Origin: Actinomycetes bacterium
GTDB lineage: Bacteria > Actinomycetota > Acidimicrobiia > Acidimicrobiales > Ilumatobacteraceae
Direction: 5' to 3'
Assembly (NCBI GenBank): GCA_025351965.1
Contig: JANXUX010000274.1
Coordinates: 1-36,553 of the forward strand
DNA: 36,553 nucleotides
Positions 17,227-26,524 of the stretch are shown here, piece by piece (within the stretch, counting starts at the first letter, position 1; each line of letters begins with the position of its first letter). The notes below the pieces were generated by a model that saw nothing but the letters and a program-made list of their open reading frames with translations, ran no database searches and had not been told where the DNA came from. The translations under genes were made by a program, and so were the position numbers.

Positions 17227-18897
17227 TCACGCCTCCATGACGACGGGAACGATCATCGGTCGCCGCTTGGTGCGCTCGTGGACGAACTTGCCCGCCGCCC
17301 GACGAACATCGCGCTCGAGTGCGTCGACGTTGCGCTCGCCCTTGGCGAGCGCAGCTTCGATGGTGTCGGCGACACGGTCGCAGGCTTCGTCGAGCAGATC
17401 CTCGGCCTCGGGCGCATAGACCCAGCCACGCGTGATGATCTCGGGTCCGGTCAACACCTTGCCGGACTGGATGTCCACCGTGACGACCACGACGACGACG
17501 CCCTCTTCGGCGAGCACCTTGCGGTCGCGCAGGACACCCTGGCCGACGTCGCCGACGATGCCATCGACATAGAGGTACCCGGCCGGCACGCGCCCGGTCG
17601 GCGTCAGGCCGTCGTCGGTCAACGTCAGCACGTCGCCGTCCTCGCACACCAGAACGTTCTGAGGGGCGACCCCCATCACGATGCCGAGCTTGGAGTTGGC
17701 CACGAGATGGCGGTATTCGCCGTGGATCGGCACGTAGTACTCGGGCCGGACGATGGACAGATAGGTCTTCAGTTCGTCGGCTTGGGCGTGACCGGTCGCG
17801 TGCACGTCGCGGACTCCGCTGTGGATGACCTCGACGCCGGCACGCAGCAGGCCGTCGATGACACGGTTGACGTTGCTCTCGTTGCCGGGGATGGCGTGGC
17901 TGCTCAGGATGACGGTGTCGTTGTCACCGACCTTGACCCAACGGTTCTCACCGCGCGCCAGCAAGCCGAGTGCCGACATCGGCTCGCCCTGGGACCCGGT
18001 CGAGACGATGCACAGCTTCTCCGGCGGATACTTGTCCGCTTCCTCGATGTCGATCAGCGACGCGTCGGGGATGTTCAAGATCCCCAGCTCGCGACCCATA
18101 CGCACGTTCTTTTTGATGCTCAGGCCTAGCGTCGCGACGATGCGTCCGTTGGCGATCGCGGCGTCAGCGATCTGCTGGATGCGGTGCAGGTGGCTGGCGA
18201 AGCTGGCGGTGATGATCCGTCGGCCGTGTTGCTCGGCGAAGATCGCGCGCAGGACGGACCCGACGGATGTCTCGCTCGGGGCGTAGCCGGCCTCTTCGGA
18301 GTTGGTGCTGTCGGCGAGCAGGACGCGCACGCCTTCGGTGGACGCGATGGCACCCAGACGAGCCAGGTCGGTGCGTCGTCCGTCGACCGGGGTGAGGTCC
18401 AGCTTGAAGTCGCCGGAGTGGATGATGACGCCCTGGGGCGTGTGGATCACGACGGCGTGAGCGTGGGGCACGCTGTGGGTGACGGGCAGGAACTCGACGT
18501 CGAACGGGCCGATCATGCGTCGCTCGCCGTCCTTGACGACCACGAGCTCGGTGCGTCCGAGCAGACCGGCTTCCTCGATGCGGTTGCGGGCCAGGCCGAG
18601 CGTCACGGCCGAGCCGAAGATCGGGAAGCTGAGCTCGCGGAGCAGGTATTGCAGCGCGCCGACGTGATCTTCGTGACCATGGGTGGCGACGCAGCCGACG
18701 ACGCGGTCCTTATTCTCGCGGAGCCAGGTGAAGTCGGGCAGCACCAGGTCGATGCCGTGCATGTCCGCGTCGGGGAACATCAACCCGCAGTCGATCAGGA
18801 GCAGCTTGTCGTCCTGCTCGATGGCCATGCAGTTGCGACCGATCTCACCAAGGCCTCCGAGGAAGGTGATCTTGACGGGAGCGGTCATGGGCGACAC
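17227..18897 (-). CDS. rnj: Ribonuclease J
   Basis: VKITFLGGLGEIGRNCMAIEQDDKLLLIDCGLMFPDADM; metallo-beta-lactamase THGHEDHVGAL; STGSQGEPMSAL; IHGEYRHL. Confidence 0.95.
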   Translation of the reverse strand: MSPMTAPVKITFLGGLGEIGRNCMAIEQDDKLLLIDCGLMFPDADMHGIDLVLPDFTWLRENKDRVVGCVATHGHEDHVGALQYLLRELSFPIFGSAVTLGLARNRIEEAGLLGRTELVVVKDGERRMIGPFDVEFLPVTHSVPHAHAVVIHTPQGVIIHSGDFKLDLTPVDGRRTDLARLGAIASTEGVRVLLADSTNSEEAGYAPSETSVGSVLRAIFAEQHGRRIITASFASHLHRIQQIADAAIANGRIVATLGLSIKKNVRMGRELGILNIPDASLIDIEEADKYPPEKLCIVSTGSQGEPMSALGLLARGENRWVKVGDNDTVILSSHAIPGNESNVNRVIDGLLRAGVEVIHSGVRDVHATGHAQADELKTYLSIVRPEYYVPIHGEYRHLVANSKLGIVMGVAPQNVLVCEDGDVLTLTDDGLTPTGRVPAGYLYVDGIVGDVGQGVLRDRKVLAEEGVVVVVVTVDIQSGKVLTGPEIITRGWVYAPEAEDLLDEACDRVADTIEAALAKGERNVDALERDVRRAAGKFVHERTKRRPMIVPVVMEA

Positions 18898-18900
18898 GAC

Positions 18901-19815
18901 TCAGGGTTGGGGGCGAAGGGGGAAAGCATCCCTCCATCGTGCCAGGTTGGCCCACACTTGCGGTGCTCGCTCATCCACGAATGCCGGAGCATCACCCATC
19001 GGCAGGCGGGCCTGACCGACAGGGATGCCCAGGTGGCGCATCATCGCCTTCGACGGCAGCGGGTTCGGTGCGTCGTCGCCGGTCTCGAACGCGAAGCTCT
19101 CCAGCATGCGGCTGTTGACCAGGCGGGCGCCCACGGTGTCGCCCTTGTCCCACAGATCGAACATCTGTTGGTGGTCGTCGCCGGTCCAATGGGTCGCGAC
19201 GCCGACGGTGCCGACGATTCCGCTGGCCAACAGCGGCAAGGTCATCACGTCGTCGCCGCTGTAGACCTCGACGCCATCCGGTGCGCTGCTGATCAGGGCC
19301 GCAGTCTCGCCCGGATTGCCGGCCGCATCCTTGAGCGCGACGATGTTCGCCACGTCCCGGAACAAGCGCAGCAGTGTCGAGGTCGAGATCTTGCGCCCGG
19401 TGCGGACGGGGATGTCGTAGACCATCATCGGCAGGTCGCTGGCTGCAGCCATCGCGCGCAGGTGACCCTCGATGCCGGCCTGCGACGGCCGGTTGTAATA
19501 CGGGCACAGGCCGAGTGTGCCGGCCGCGCCGAGTGCGGCGGCTTCCTTGGTCAGATGGACCGAATGCGCTGTGTCGTTCGTGCCGCTACCGGCGATGACC
19601 GGGATGGTGACGGCTTCGATGACGGCGGCGAACAAGGAGAGTCGTTCGTCGTCGGTCAGCACCGGGGCCTCGCCCGTCGTGCCGGCGACGACCAGACCGT
19701 CGTTGCCGTGGTCCTGCAGATACTTCGCCAACTGTCGGGCGACGTCGAAGTTGACCGAGCCGTCCTCGTTCATCGGCGTGACCATGGCGGTGAGTACCCG
19801 ACCAAAGCGTGACAT
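18901..19815 (-). CDS. dapA: 4-hydroxy-tetrahydrodipicolinate synthase
   Basis: MSRFGRVLTAMVTPMNEDGSVNFD; VAGTTGEAPVLTDDE; MVYDIPVRTGRKIS; IVALKDAAGNPGE. Confidence 0.95.
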   Translation of the reverse strand: MSRFGRVLTAMVTPMNEDGSVNFDVARQLAKYLQDHGNDGLVVAGTTGEAPVLTDDERLSLFAAVIEAVTIPVIAGSGTNDTAHSVHLTKEAAALGAAGTLGLCPYYNRPSQAGIEGHLRAMAAASDLPMMVYDIPVRTGRKISTSTLLRLFRDVANIVALKDAAGNPGETAALISSAPDGVEVYSGDDVMTLPLLASGIVGTVGVATHWTGDDHQQMFDLWDKGDTVGARLVNSRMLESFAFETGDDAPNPLPSKAMMRHLGIPVGQARLPMGDAPAFVDERAPQVWANLARWRDAFPLRPQP

Positions 19816-19924
19816 CAGTGCGTTCCCTTTCAGTGGGCGCTGGCCGGTGAGACTCGGACCCGGCAGACATTCTGGCCCGCTGGATGGCCGCTCGCCCACA
19901 CCCATTGACGTTTCATTCGCCACG

Positions 19925-19946
19925 AAAACCGGTGCGTTTGCACCAG
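19925..19946 (-). terminator. Rho-independent terminator downstream of the tam-like gene
   Basis: Minus strand CTGGTGC-AAAC-GCACCGG followed by TTTT, just past the stop at 19952. Confidence 0.6.
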
Positions 19947-19951
19947 TCGAT

Positions 19952-20755
19952 TCAGCCCCGCAGCCGGCCCCACATCAGGATCCGCCGGAACGGGAAGAAG
20001 TACGGCTCGTGATCGCCGATGGTGGCCAGGAGCCGACGCTCGTACTCGTCCACGAACGCGGCGAACGTCGCCTCGTCGAGCACCTTCTGGAATCGCGTCA
20101 GCGTCGTGCCGCGCACCCAGTCCACGACCGACCGACTGTGATCGAGCACGTGGGGGTACACCTGCAGCCGGACATGCTGGCGGGTGCAGCCGAGGTCGTG
20201 CAGGAGCGTCGCATAGGCCTCGGGCGCGAGCACGTTGTCGGCCACCGGATCCTCGGGCGGCCCGGCCTCGCCGAACGCCTCCGCGAACTGGTCGAGATGG
20301 GCGACCTCGGAGATCACCGTGTGCGACGGCATCGCTGCGTTGGCCGGCACCTGAACGGCAATCTGTCCGCCATCGCGCATGCCGCGCACCCAACGCGCCA
20401 GCACCGCGGCGTGATCCGGCACCCACTGCAGGCTCGCGTTGGCCAGCACCAGGTCGACGGGAGCCCCACTGCCGGTCCACTGGCCGATGTCGCCACGCAC
20501 GAAGTGCAGCGCACTCGACATGTACTGATCCGCGATGCCGAGCATCGCCGGCGAGTTGTCGATGCCGACCATCTCGCGGACCTCGAGTTGGTCGGTGGCG
20601 AGCGCCGTCAGTTCCCCCGTACCGCAGCCGAGGTCGACCGCGCGCTCGAACACGCGCGGCGTGACGAGTGCGAGGAGATCGTGGAACGGCTGGGCCCGCT
20701 CGTCGGCGAACTTGGCGTACTGCTGAGGGTTCCAGTCACCACGGACGTTCGACAC
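19952..20755 (-). CDS. tam: Trans-aconitate 2-methyltransferase-like SAM-dependent methyltransferase
   Basis: VSNVRGDWNPQQYAKFADERAQPFHDLLALVTPRVFERAVDLGCGTGELTALATDQL...; GTG start at 20755. Confidence 0.82.
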   Translation of the reverse strand: MSNVRGDWNPQQYAKFADERAQPFHDLLALVTPRVFERAVDLGCGTGELTALATDQLEVREMVGIDNSPAMLGIADQYMSSALHFVRGDIGQWTGSGAPVDLVLANASLQWVPDHAAVLARWVRGMRDGGQIAVQVPANAAMPSHTVISEVAHLDQFAEAFGEAGPPEDPVADNVLAPEAYATLLHDLGCTRQHVRLQVYPHVLDHSRSVVDWVRGTTLTRFQKVLDEATFAAFVDEYERRLLATIGDHEPYFFPFRRILMWGRLRG

Positions 20756-20763
20756 GACTTGTA

Positions 20764-20791
20764 TTATACTTGTATTTTTGTCCGGATCAAG
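20764..20791 (-). promoter_or_regulatory. Predicted promoter: TTGATC-16 bp-TATAAT, 7 nt before the tam GTG (leaderless)
   Basis: Minus strand TTGATCCGGACAAAAATACAAGTATAATACAAGTCGTG; AT-rich island in GC-rich DNA. Confidence 0.7.
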
Positions 20792-20907
20792 TGACCGCAA
20801 GTGACCTGCATCACGGACTCGATGCGGAGGAGTCACGCGGTCATCACCGGATGTGGCACTCTTGCCCGACCTGCGGTGAGTAGGCCCGCGACACGCGAGG
20901 GAGACGC

Positions 20908-22479
20908 ATGAGCACCGTGGTGCAAGGATCGCCGACGATGGCCGACAAGGGCTTGAAAGGCGGGACGCTGGGCCTGGTCGCGGTGATCGTGATCGGTGTC
21001 GCCTCGACGGCGCCGGGCTACAGCCTGGCGGCTAGCATCGGTCTGGTCACGGGTGAGGCCGGAGTCAAGGCGCCGTTCATCATGCTCGCGGCCTTCGTGC
21101 CGATGGCGTGCATCGCAGCGTCCTTCTACTACCTCAACAAGGCCGACCCCGACTGCGGCACGAACTTCACGTGGGGCGTTCGCGCGTTCGGACCGAAGGC
21201 GGGTTGGATCGCCGGCTGGGGCTGCATCGTCGCCGACCTCGTGATCATGCCGAACCTCGCCGGTGTCTCCGGGCAGTACCTGGTTCTGCTGTTCAACGAG
21301 ACGGCCGCCAACAACATCTACCTCACGACCTTCATCGGCATCCTGTTCATCATCGCGATGACCTGGATCTGCTGGAAGGGCATCGAGCTGTCGGCGAGAT
21401 CCCAGGTGTTGCTGCTCGGCACCGAACTGGTCGTGCTGGCGGTTTTCGCCGTGATTGCGATCGCCAAGTCGTTCGGAAACGGCACCTCGCACACAGCCTT
21501 GGTCGACGGGGTGACCAAGACCTATCACTCGGTCAAGCCGAGCCTGTCGTGGATCTCGCCATCGGGCCTGTCCAGTTCCGCGGTCATCGCCGGCCTCGTG
21601 GTCGCTGTCTTCATCTACTGGGGCTGGGACACGTGTGTGTCAGTGAACGAAGAGGCCAAGGACTCCAGCAAGACACCGGGACGGGCAGCAGTGCTGTCCA
21701 CCGTCATCCTGCTCGCGATCTACCTGATCACCTCGTTCGGCGCGGTGTCACTGCTCGGCCCCGACTTCGTCACCGACAACGCCGGCGACGCTTTCTACCA
21801 GCTGGGCAAGGTGGCGCTGCCGACCACCATGGTCAAGCTGTTGCTGATCGCTGTGCTGACCTCGGCGGCAGCCTCGTGCCAGACCACGATCCTGCCCGCC
21901 ACCCGGACGATGCTCTCCATGGGTTCTCACGGCGGCGCACCGAAGAAGCTGGCTCACATCGACCCGAAGCGGCTCACGCCGGACTACAGCTCGTACCTGT
22001 TCGGCGGCGTCTCGATCGCGTGGTACCTGCTCCTCGTCACCGTCTCGCACAACACGAGTACCGATGCGTACAGCGCATCGATCGCCGCGGTCGGGATGGC
22101 GATCGCGGTCTACTACGGCCTGTCCGGCGTGTCGTGCATCGTCTACTTCCGTCGCCACCTGTTCTCGTCGGCGAAGAACTTCCTGCTCATCGGTGTGTTG
22201 CCCGGCTTCGGAGGGATCGTGTTGATCTATGTGTTCTGCAAGACCGTCTGGGATTCGCGTCACGCCGCGTACGGCTACGGCACCCTGTTCGGCGTCGGCA
22301 CCGTCTTGGTCATCGGCACCCTGCTGCTGGCCCTCGGTATCCCGCTGATGCTGGTCTGCTCACGGAAGTACCCGACGTTCTTCGGCTTCCGACCCGACCC
22401 ACCGGACCTGGTCAAGGATCCGTCAGGCGAGGACACGCTCGCTGCGCCGCTGGGCACCTACCGCAGAGAGATCAACTGA
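20908..22479 (+). CDS. APC family amino acid permease
   Basis: Multiple TM segments; GTLGLVAVIVIGVASTAPGYSLAASIGLV and FIYWGWDTCVSVNEEAKDSSKTPGRAAV. Confidence 0.92.
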   Translation: MSTVVQGSPTMADKGLKGGTLGLVAVIVIGVASTAPGYSLAASIGLVTGEAGVKAPFIMLAAFVPMACIAASFYYLNKADPDCGTNFTWGVRAFGPKAGWIAGWGCIVADLVIMPNLAGVSGQYLVLLFNETAANNIYLTTFIGILFIIAMTWICWKGIELSARSQVLLLGTELVVLAVFAVIAIAKSFGNGTSHTALVDGVTKTYHSVKPSLSWISPSGLSSSAVIAGLVVAVFIYWGWDTCVSVNEEAKDSSKTPGRAAVLSTVILLAIYLITSFGAVSLLGPDFVTDNAGDAFYQLGKVALPTTMVKLLLIAVLTSAAASCQTTILPATRTMLSMGSHGGAPKKLAHIDPKRLTPDYSSYLFGGVSIAWYLLLVTVSHNTSTDAYSASIAAVGMAIAVYYGLSGVSCIVYFRRHLFSSAKNFLLIGVLPGFGGIVLIYVFCKTVWDSRHAAYGYGTLFGVGTVLVIGTLLLALGIPLMLVCSRKYPTFFGFRPDPPDLVKDPSGEDTLAAPLGTYRREIN

Positions 22480-22913
22480 TGGCCGGCGATCTGGTGGCAG
22501 GCGTCGGCGGCGCCGGCAGCGGCTATGCCGCAGCTCGCACCGCCGCGCGCGTGGCCAGCCTGATCGGCGTGCCATTGGTGCTGGTCTTCGGCTACGAGTC
22601 CGTCGCGATGGGCCCACGGGGTGGCGCGCTCGAGGAGGAGATCGCCGCCATCGGCGAGGAGGCGATCGCGGCCATACGCGACGAACTCCTCGCCCAGTAC
22701 CCGACCCTCACGATCGACGTCGAGCTCGTGCCCCAGCGGCCGGTCGACGCTCTGATCGACGTGGCGGCCGCACGCGGCGCGCAGGTGATCGCCGTCGGGC
22801 ACGGCGGCAGCGGTCCGCTCAAGGCGGCGCTGCTCGGCTCGATCACCTACGAGATCGTGCACCGAGCACCGCTGCCGGTGCTCGTGGTGCCGAACGATCC
22901 CGACGACGAGTAG
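22479..22913 (+). CDS. Universal stress protein family
   Basis: ATG overlaps the permease stop; AVGHGGSGPLKAALLGSITYEIVHRAPLPVLVVPN matches the UspA ATP-binding signature. Confidence 0.9.
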   Translation: MAGDLVAGVGGAGSGYAAARTAARVASLIGVPLVLVFGYESVAMGPRGGALEEEIAAIGEEAIAAIRDELLAQYPTLTIDVELVPQRPVDALIDVAAARGAQVIAVGHGGSGPLKAALLGSITYEIVHRAPLPVLVVPNDPDDE

Positions 22914-22924
22914 ATCGGTCCCGG

Positions 22925-24064
22925 CTACTCGCCGGCGACGGGGACGGGCTCGGCATCCGGCGAGAGCTCGAAGGAGGTGTACTCCTCACCCGTGTCGGCC
23001 CAGTCCTCGAACTGGATGACGCCCATGTCCTCGAAGCGGTGACGCAGCCACTTGTCGTTGCGCTCGAGCAGACCGAGCTTCTTGCAGTTCGGCACGATCT
23101 TGCTGAACAGCATCGACTGGAAGACCTCACGCGTCGGGTCGTTGATCACGAGCGGCATGATGTCGCGCATGTTGACGCCCATGCGCTCCCAGACCTCTTG
23201 CTGCATGAAGCGGTCGCGCATCCGCACGGCGGCCTCGAACGCAAACTCCTGGCGGTCCTTCATCTCGGCGTCGGTCATGCCGTCGTAGACCTCTTTGAGC
23301 GAGAGCACGCCGAAGGCGACGTGACGGGCCTCGTCGCTCATCACATAGCGGAGGAGCTGCTTGAGCAGCGGCTCCTGGGTGATCTGGTGGAGGAATCCGA
23401 ACGCCGCAAGCGCGAGGCCCTCGACCATCACCTGCATCCCGAGGTACGTCATGTCCCACCGGCTGTCGTTGATGATGTCGTCGAGCAGGAGGCGGAGGTG
23501 CGCGTTGACCTGGTAGCTGCCACCGAGCTTCTCGTGCAGGTAGCGACCGAAGACTTCGACGTGGCGGGCCTCGTCGACGACCTGCGTGCTCGCGTACAGC
23601 TTGGCGTCGTACCACGGCACGGTCTCGACGATCTTGGCCGTACAGATGAGTGCGCCCTGCTCGCCGTGGAGGAACTGGCTGAGCTGCCAGTTACGACCCT
23701 CGATGCCGAAGTTCAGCCACTCCTTCTCGCCCCACTTCTGCACCGGGGTGCCGATGAAGGTGTTGACGTCGAGACCGCTTCCGAGGGTCTCCTGGTCCTG
23801 CTTGACGACCTTCTCGATGTCGACCTCGGTGTTCCAGGGCAGGTCGGTGGTGCCGTTCCACTGACCGGTCTTGGCCTTCTCGTACAGCTTGCGCAGCGGC
23901 GGCCGGGCCAGCGAGTAGTCCCAGGTGAAGATCGAGTCGGCGTTGTTCTTGACGACGTGCTCGACCTCGTTCGGGTCCGTCGTCGGGACGGCAAGAATCG
24001 CGTCGATGTCGTTGATCTCGCCACGACCGAGGATGGTCTGGTTGTCGTTGTGGACGATGGTCAT
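22925..24064 (-). CDS. Ferritin-like diiron-carboxylate protein (probable oxygenase/oxidase)
   Basis: SQFLHGEQGALICTAKIVE...VVDEARHVEVF...MVEGLALAAFGFLHQ...MSDEARHVAFGV: two E/DExRH diiron ligand sets. Confidence 0.88.
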   Translation of the reverse strand: MTIVHNDNQTILGRGEINDIDAILAVPTTDPNEVEHVVKNNADSIFTWDYSLARPPLRKLYEKAKTGQWNGTTDLPWNTEVDIEKVVKQDQETLGSGLDVNTFIGTPVQKWGEKEWLNFGIEGRNWQLSQFLHGEQGALICTAKIVETVPWYDAKLYASTQVVDEARHVEVFGRYLHEKLGGSYQVNAHLRLLLDDIINDSRWDMTYLGMQVMVEGLALAAFGFLHQITQEPLLKQLLRYVMSDEARHVAFGVLSLKEVYDGMTDAEMKDRQEFAFEAAVRMRDRFMQQEVWERMGVNMRDIMPLVINDPTREVFQSMLFSKIVPNCKKLGLLERNDKWLRHRFEDMGVIQFEDWADTGEEYTSFELSPDAEPVPVAGE

Positions 24065-24651
24065 GATGGTGCTCCTGTGGGGATGACAGCGGCCGAGGTG
24101 AAGGCCGGGAGGATCTGGATGCGGACGAAAGCACGCGCTGAAACCTCATTGCCGAGATCGACGTGGTCCGACGGTGCGAGGAAGTAGGAGATGACGAGGC
24201 GGGCGAGGAGGTCGACCAGTCGCGCGGCCTCGGCCCGGCCAAGAAAGGAATCGACCAACGGGGCCAGGAACAGCGAAGCCATCCGGATGATCCGGGGCAA
24301 CCCCTGGACGGTGAGCTGCGACAGCGTGTCGCCGGGCTCGGACATCAGCATCAGGGCGAGATGATCGTCGGCACGCAGCTCGTGGGTCGCGACGACAACC
24401 GTGCGCACGAGCAGCTCCTCGAGCGACTCCGAGCCGGTGACGCCGTCCTTGAGCCGGGTGAAGAACTCCTCGAGCTCGCGCACCCGGAGCGCATCGAACA
24501 CGACGTCGCGTCCCCCCGGGAACATCCGGTACAGGGTGGCGCGAGAGACGCCGGCGGCTGCGGCGATGTCGTCGACGCCGACCTTGGCGATCCCCCACCG
24601 CTCACAGCATGCCTTCGCCGCGTCGAGGACGCGTGTTTCGGCCGGGGTCAT
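24061..24651 (-). CDS. TetR family regulator, translationally coupled to the diiron protein gene
   Basis: MTPAETRVLDAAKACCERWGIAKVGVDDIAAAAGVSRATLYRMFPGGRDVVFDAL; 4-bp overlap with the next gene. Confidence 0.92.
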   Translation of the reverse strand: MTPAETRVLDAAKACCERWGIAKVGVDDIAAAAGVSRATLYRMFPGGRDVVFDALRVRELEEFFTRLKDGVTGSESLEELLVRTVVVATHELRADDHLALMLMSEPGDTLSQLTVQGLPRIIRMASLFLAPLVDSFLGRAEAARLVDLLARLVISYFLAPSDHVDLGNEVSARAFVRIQILPAFTSAAVIPTGAPS

Positions 24652-24657
24652 GGTGAG

Positions 24658-24686
24658 ACAGTAAGACGAATTCGTCTCAGTGTCAA
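24658..24686 (-). promoter_or_regulatory. Promoter/operator of tetR: TTGACA-17 bp-TACTGT with AGACGAATTCGTCT palindrome in the spacer
   Basis: Minus strand TTGACACTGAGACGAATTCGTCTTACTGTCTCACCATG; palindrome at 24664-24677; ATG 6 nt after the -10. Confidence 0.78.
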
Positions 24687-24750
24687 GTGTCACGAGGTCG
24701 GCACTTCCTTGCCGGGCGCACTGGTTCCAGCGGTCGGTGCTCACTGCGGT

Positions 24751-24777
24751 GTGATGTCGTCTGACAGACGACATCAC
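24751..24777. repeat. Perfect 12-bp inverted repeat with 3-nt loop between tetR and the ABC ATPase gene
   Basis: GTGATGTCGTCT-GAC-AGACGACATCAC. Confidence 0.85.
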
Positions 24778-24781
24778 GCGG

Positions 24782-25525
24782 TCAGAGGCGGCCGGCGTCG
24801 ATGATTCGTTTGAGGAAGGCCTGGGTGCGCTCCTCGGTCGGGTCCCCGAAGATCTGCTCCGGCGGCCCTTCTTCGAGGATGACGCCCTCGTGCAGGAAGC
24901 ACACCTTGGAGGCAACCTCCTTGGCGAAGTGCATCTCGTGGGTGGCGAGCATCATCGTCATTCCGTCACGGGCCAGATCACGCACGATGTTGAGGACCTC
25001 GGCGACGAGCTCCGGGTCGAGCGCGGACGTGATCTCGTCGAGCAGCATCAGCCGCGGCTCCATCGCCAGGGCGCGCACGATGGCCACCCGCTGTTGCTGC
25101 CCACCGGACAGCCGGTCGGGGTAGTCCCGGGCCTTGTCGGCGAGGCCGATCCGGGCCAGCAACTGCAGGGCGCGGTCCTCGGCCTCGTCCATCGGGATGC
25201 GCAGGACCTTGCGCGGAGCCAGGGTGATGTTGTCGAGCACGCTCATGTGCGGGAACAAGTTGAAGGACTGGAAGACGATGCCGATCTCCTGGCGCAACGC
25301 ATCCACGTCGATGCCGGAACCGCTGCACCGCTCGCCGTCGATGCGAATCATGCCCTGGTCGATGATCTCGAGCGCGTTGATGCACCGCAGCAGTGTGCTC
25401 TTGCCACTACCGGAGGCACCGATCAGGCAGACCACCTGATGGAGCTCGACATCGAGATCGATGCCGCGCAAGATGTGCGCCTCGCCGAAGAACTTGTGGA
25501 CGTCGCGGATCTCGAGGAACGACAT
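24782..25525 (-). CDS. Polar amino acid ABC transporter, ATP-binding protein
   Basis: IGASGSGKSTLLRCINALE Walker A, LSGGQQQRVAIVRALAMEP signature, MLLDEITSALDPELV. Confidence 0.95.
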   Translation of the reverse strand: MSFLEIRDVHKFFGEAHILRGIDLDVELHQVVCLIGASGSGKSTLLRCINALEIIDQGMIRIDGERCSGSGIDVDALRQEIGIVFQSFNLFPHMSVLDNITLAPRKVLRIPMDEAEDRALQLLARIGLADKARDYPDRLSGGQQQRVAIVRALAMEPRLMLLDEITSALDPELVAEVLNIVRDLARDGMTMMLATHEMHFAKEVASKVCFLHEGVILEEGPPEQIFGDPTEERTQAFLKRIIDAGRL

Positions 25526-25527
25526 GG

Positions 25528-26514
25528 TCAGCGGCCGCCCTGCGTGCGGTTCTGGGTCCGGCGCTGCAGCCACTCCAGCCACCTGGTGAACGGGATGGTG
25601 ACGAGCAGGAACAGCATGGCCGCCATCGAGTAGCCGGCGAGGGTGCCCTTGGAGTTGTTGATGAAACGGGCGCGGGCGACGACATCGAGCACACCGATGA
25701 AGCTGATGATCGCTGTGTCCTTCTGCAACCCGATGAAGTCGTTCAGCAACGGAGCCACGACACGGCGCACGGCCTGCGGGACGACGACGTGGCGTAGCGA
25801 TTGCGAGTACGACAGACCGAGCGAACGAGCGGCGGCAAGTTGGCCCCAGTGCACCGACTCGATGCCAGCGCGGTAGACCTCGCTGACGTACGCGCCATAG
25901 GTCAAGGTGAGGGCCAGGATGACGTATTGCATGTCCGACAGGTCGCCGGCCAGGGGCACCTTGGCCTGAAGGAATCCCAGACCGATCAGTGACACGACCA
26001 GCAGCGCCGGAATCGCCCGGAAGACGTCGACGTAGAGCGTCGCCAGGAAGCGGATCGGTCGGCACGCCTTGCCCGGCAGCAGCCGCACGATCGCGACCAC
26101 GAGCGCCCAGACCAAGACGATGACCTCGGTGATCATGAAGACCTGGACGTTGATCCAGAAACCTTTCAGCAACGAGACCCACGATCGCCGGTCGCTGAGG
26201 ATCGACCAGGCGAAGAACACGATGCGAACGGCACCGTCGTTGTTGAACAGCACGTACGCCATGAAGGCGATCACGTACACCGTCAGGCCGATGCCGACCG
26301 AGTACCACGCCCAGTCCCTCGCCTTGCCGCCGGCCTCACGCGCCGGCTCGACCTCGCCCTTGCGAGCGAGGCCGGCCGACTTCAGCGAGTAGTACATCGA
26401 CGCGATTCCCGTCGGCGGGAACAGCAGGCTGACAACGGCGGCCTTGCGATAGGTGAGCACCCGGCCCACCCGCCGCGGGGAGGGCGAGCCGACGAGCAGT
26501 CCCAGCTCGTTCAC
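25528..26514 (-). CDS. Polar amino acid ABC transporter, permease
   Basis: LYVDVFRAIPALLVVSLIG; AYVSEVYRAGIESVHWGQLAAARSLGLSYSQSLRHVVVPQAVRRVVAPLLNDFIGLQKDTA. The ORF track start is 26571; GTG at 26514 preferred. Confidence 0.93.
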   Translation of the reverse strand: MNELGLLVGSPSPRRVGRVLTYRKAAVVSLLFPPTGIASMYYSLKSAGLARKGEVEPAREAGGKARDWAWYSVGIGLTVYVIAFMAYVLFNNDGAVRIVFFAWSILSDRRSWVSLLKGFWINVQVFMITEVIVLVWALVVAIVRLLPGKACRPIRFLATLYVDVFRAIPALLVVSLIGLGFLQAKVPLAGDLSDMQYVILALTLTYGAYVSEVYRAGIESVHWGQLAAARSLGLSYSQSLRHVVVPQAVRRVVAPLLNDFIGLQKDTAIISFIGVLDVVARARFINNSKGTLAGYSMAAMLFLLVTIPFTRWLEWLQRRTQNRTQGGR

Positions 26515-26524
26515 CGAGGCTGGC

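Noticed and set aside
18184-19812. 542-aa plus ORF opposite the RNase J gene and dapA
   Set aside because: Spans two unrelated genes on the other strand; shadow composition.
21108-22913. 601-aa plus ORF overlapping the permease
   Set aside because: Only its C-terminal part is real (the universal stress protein from 22479); the rest is an out-of-frame read of the permease.
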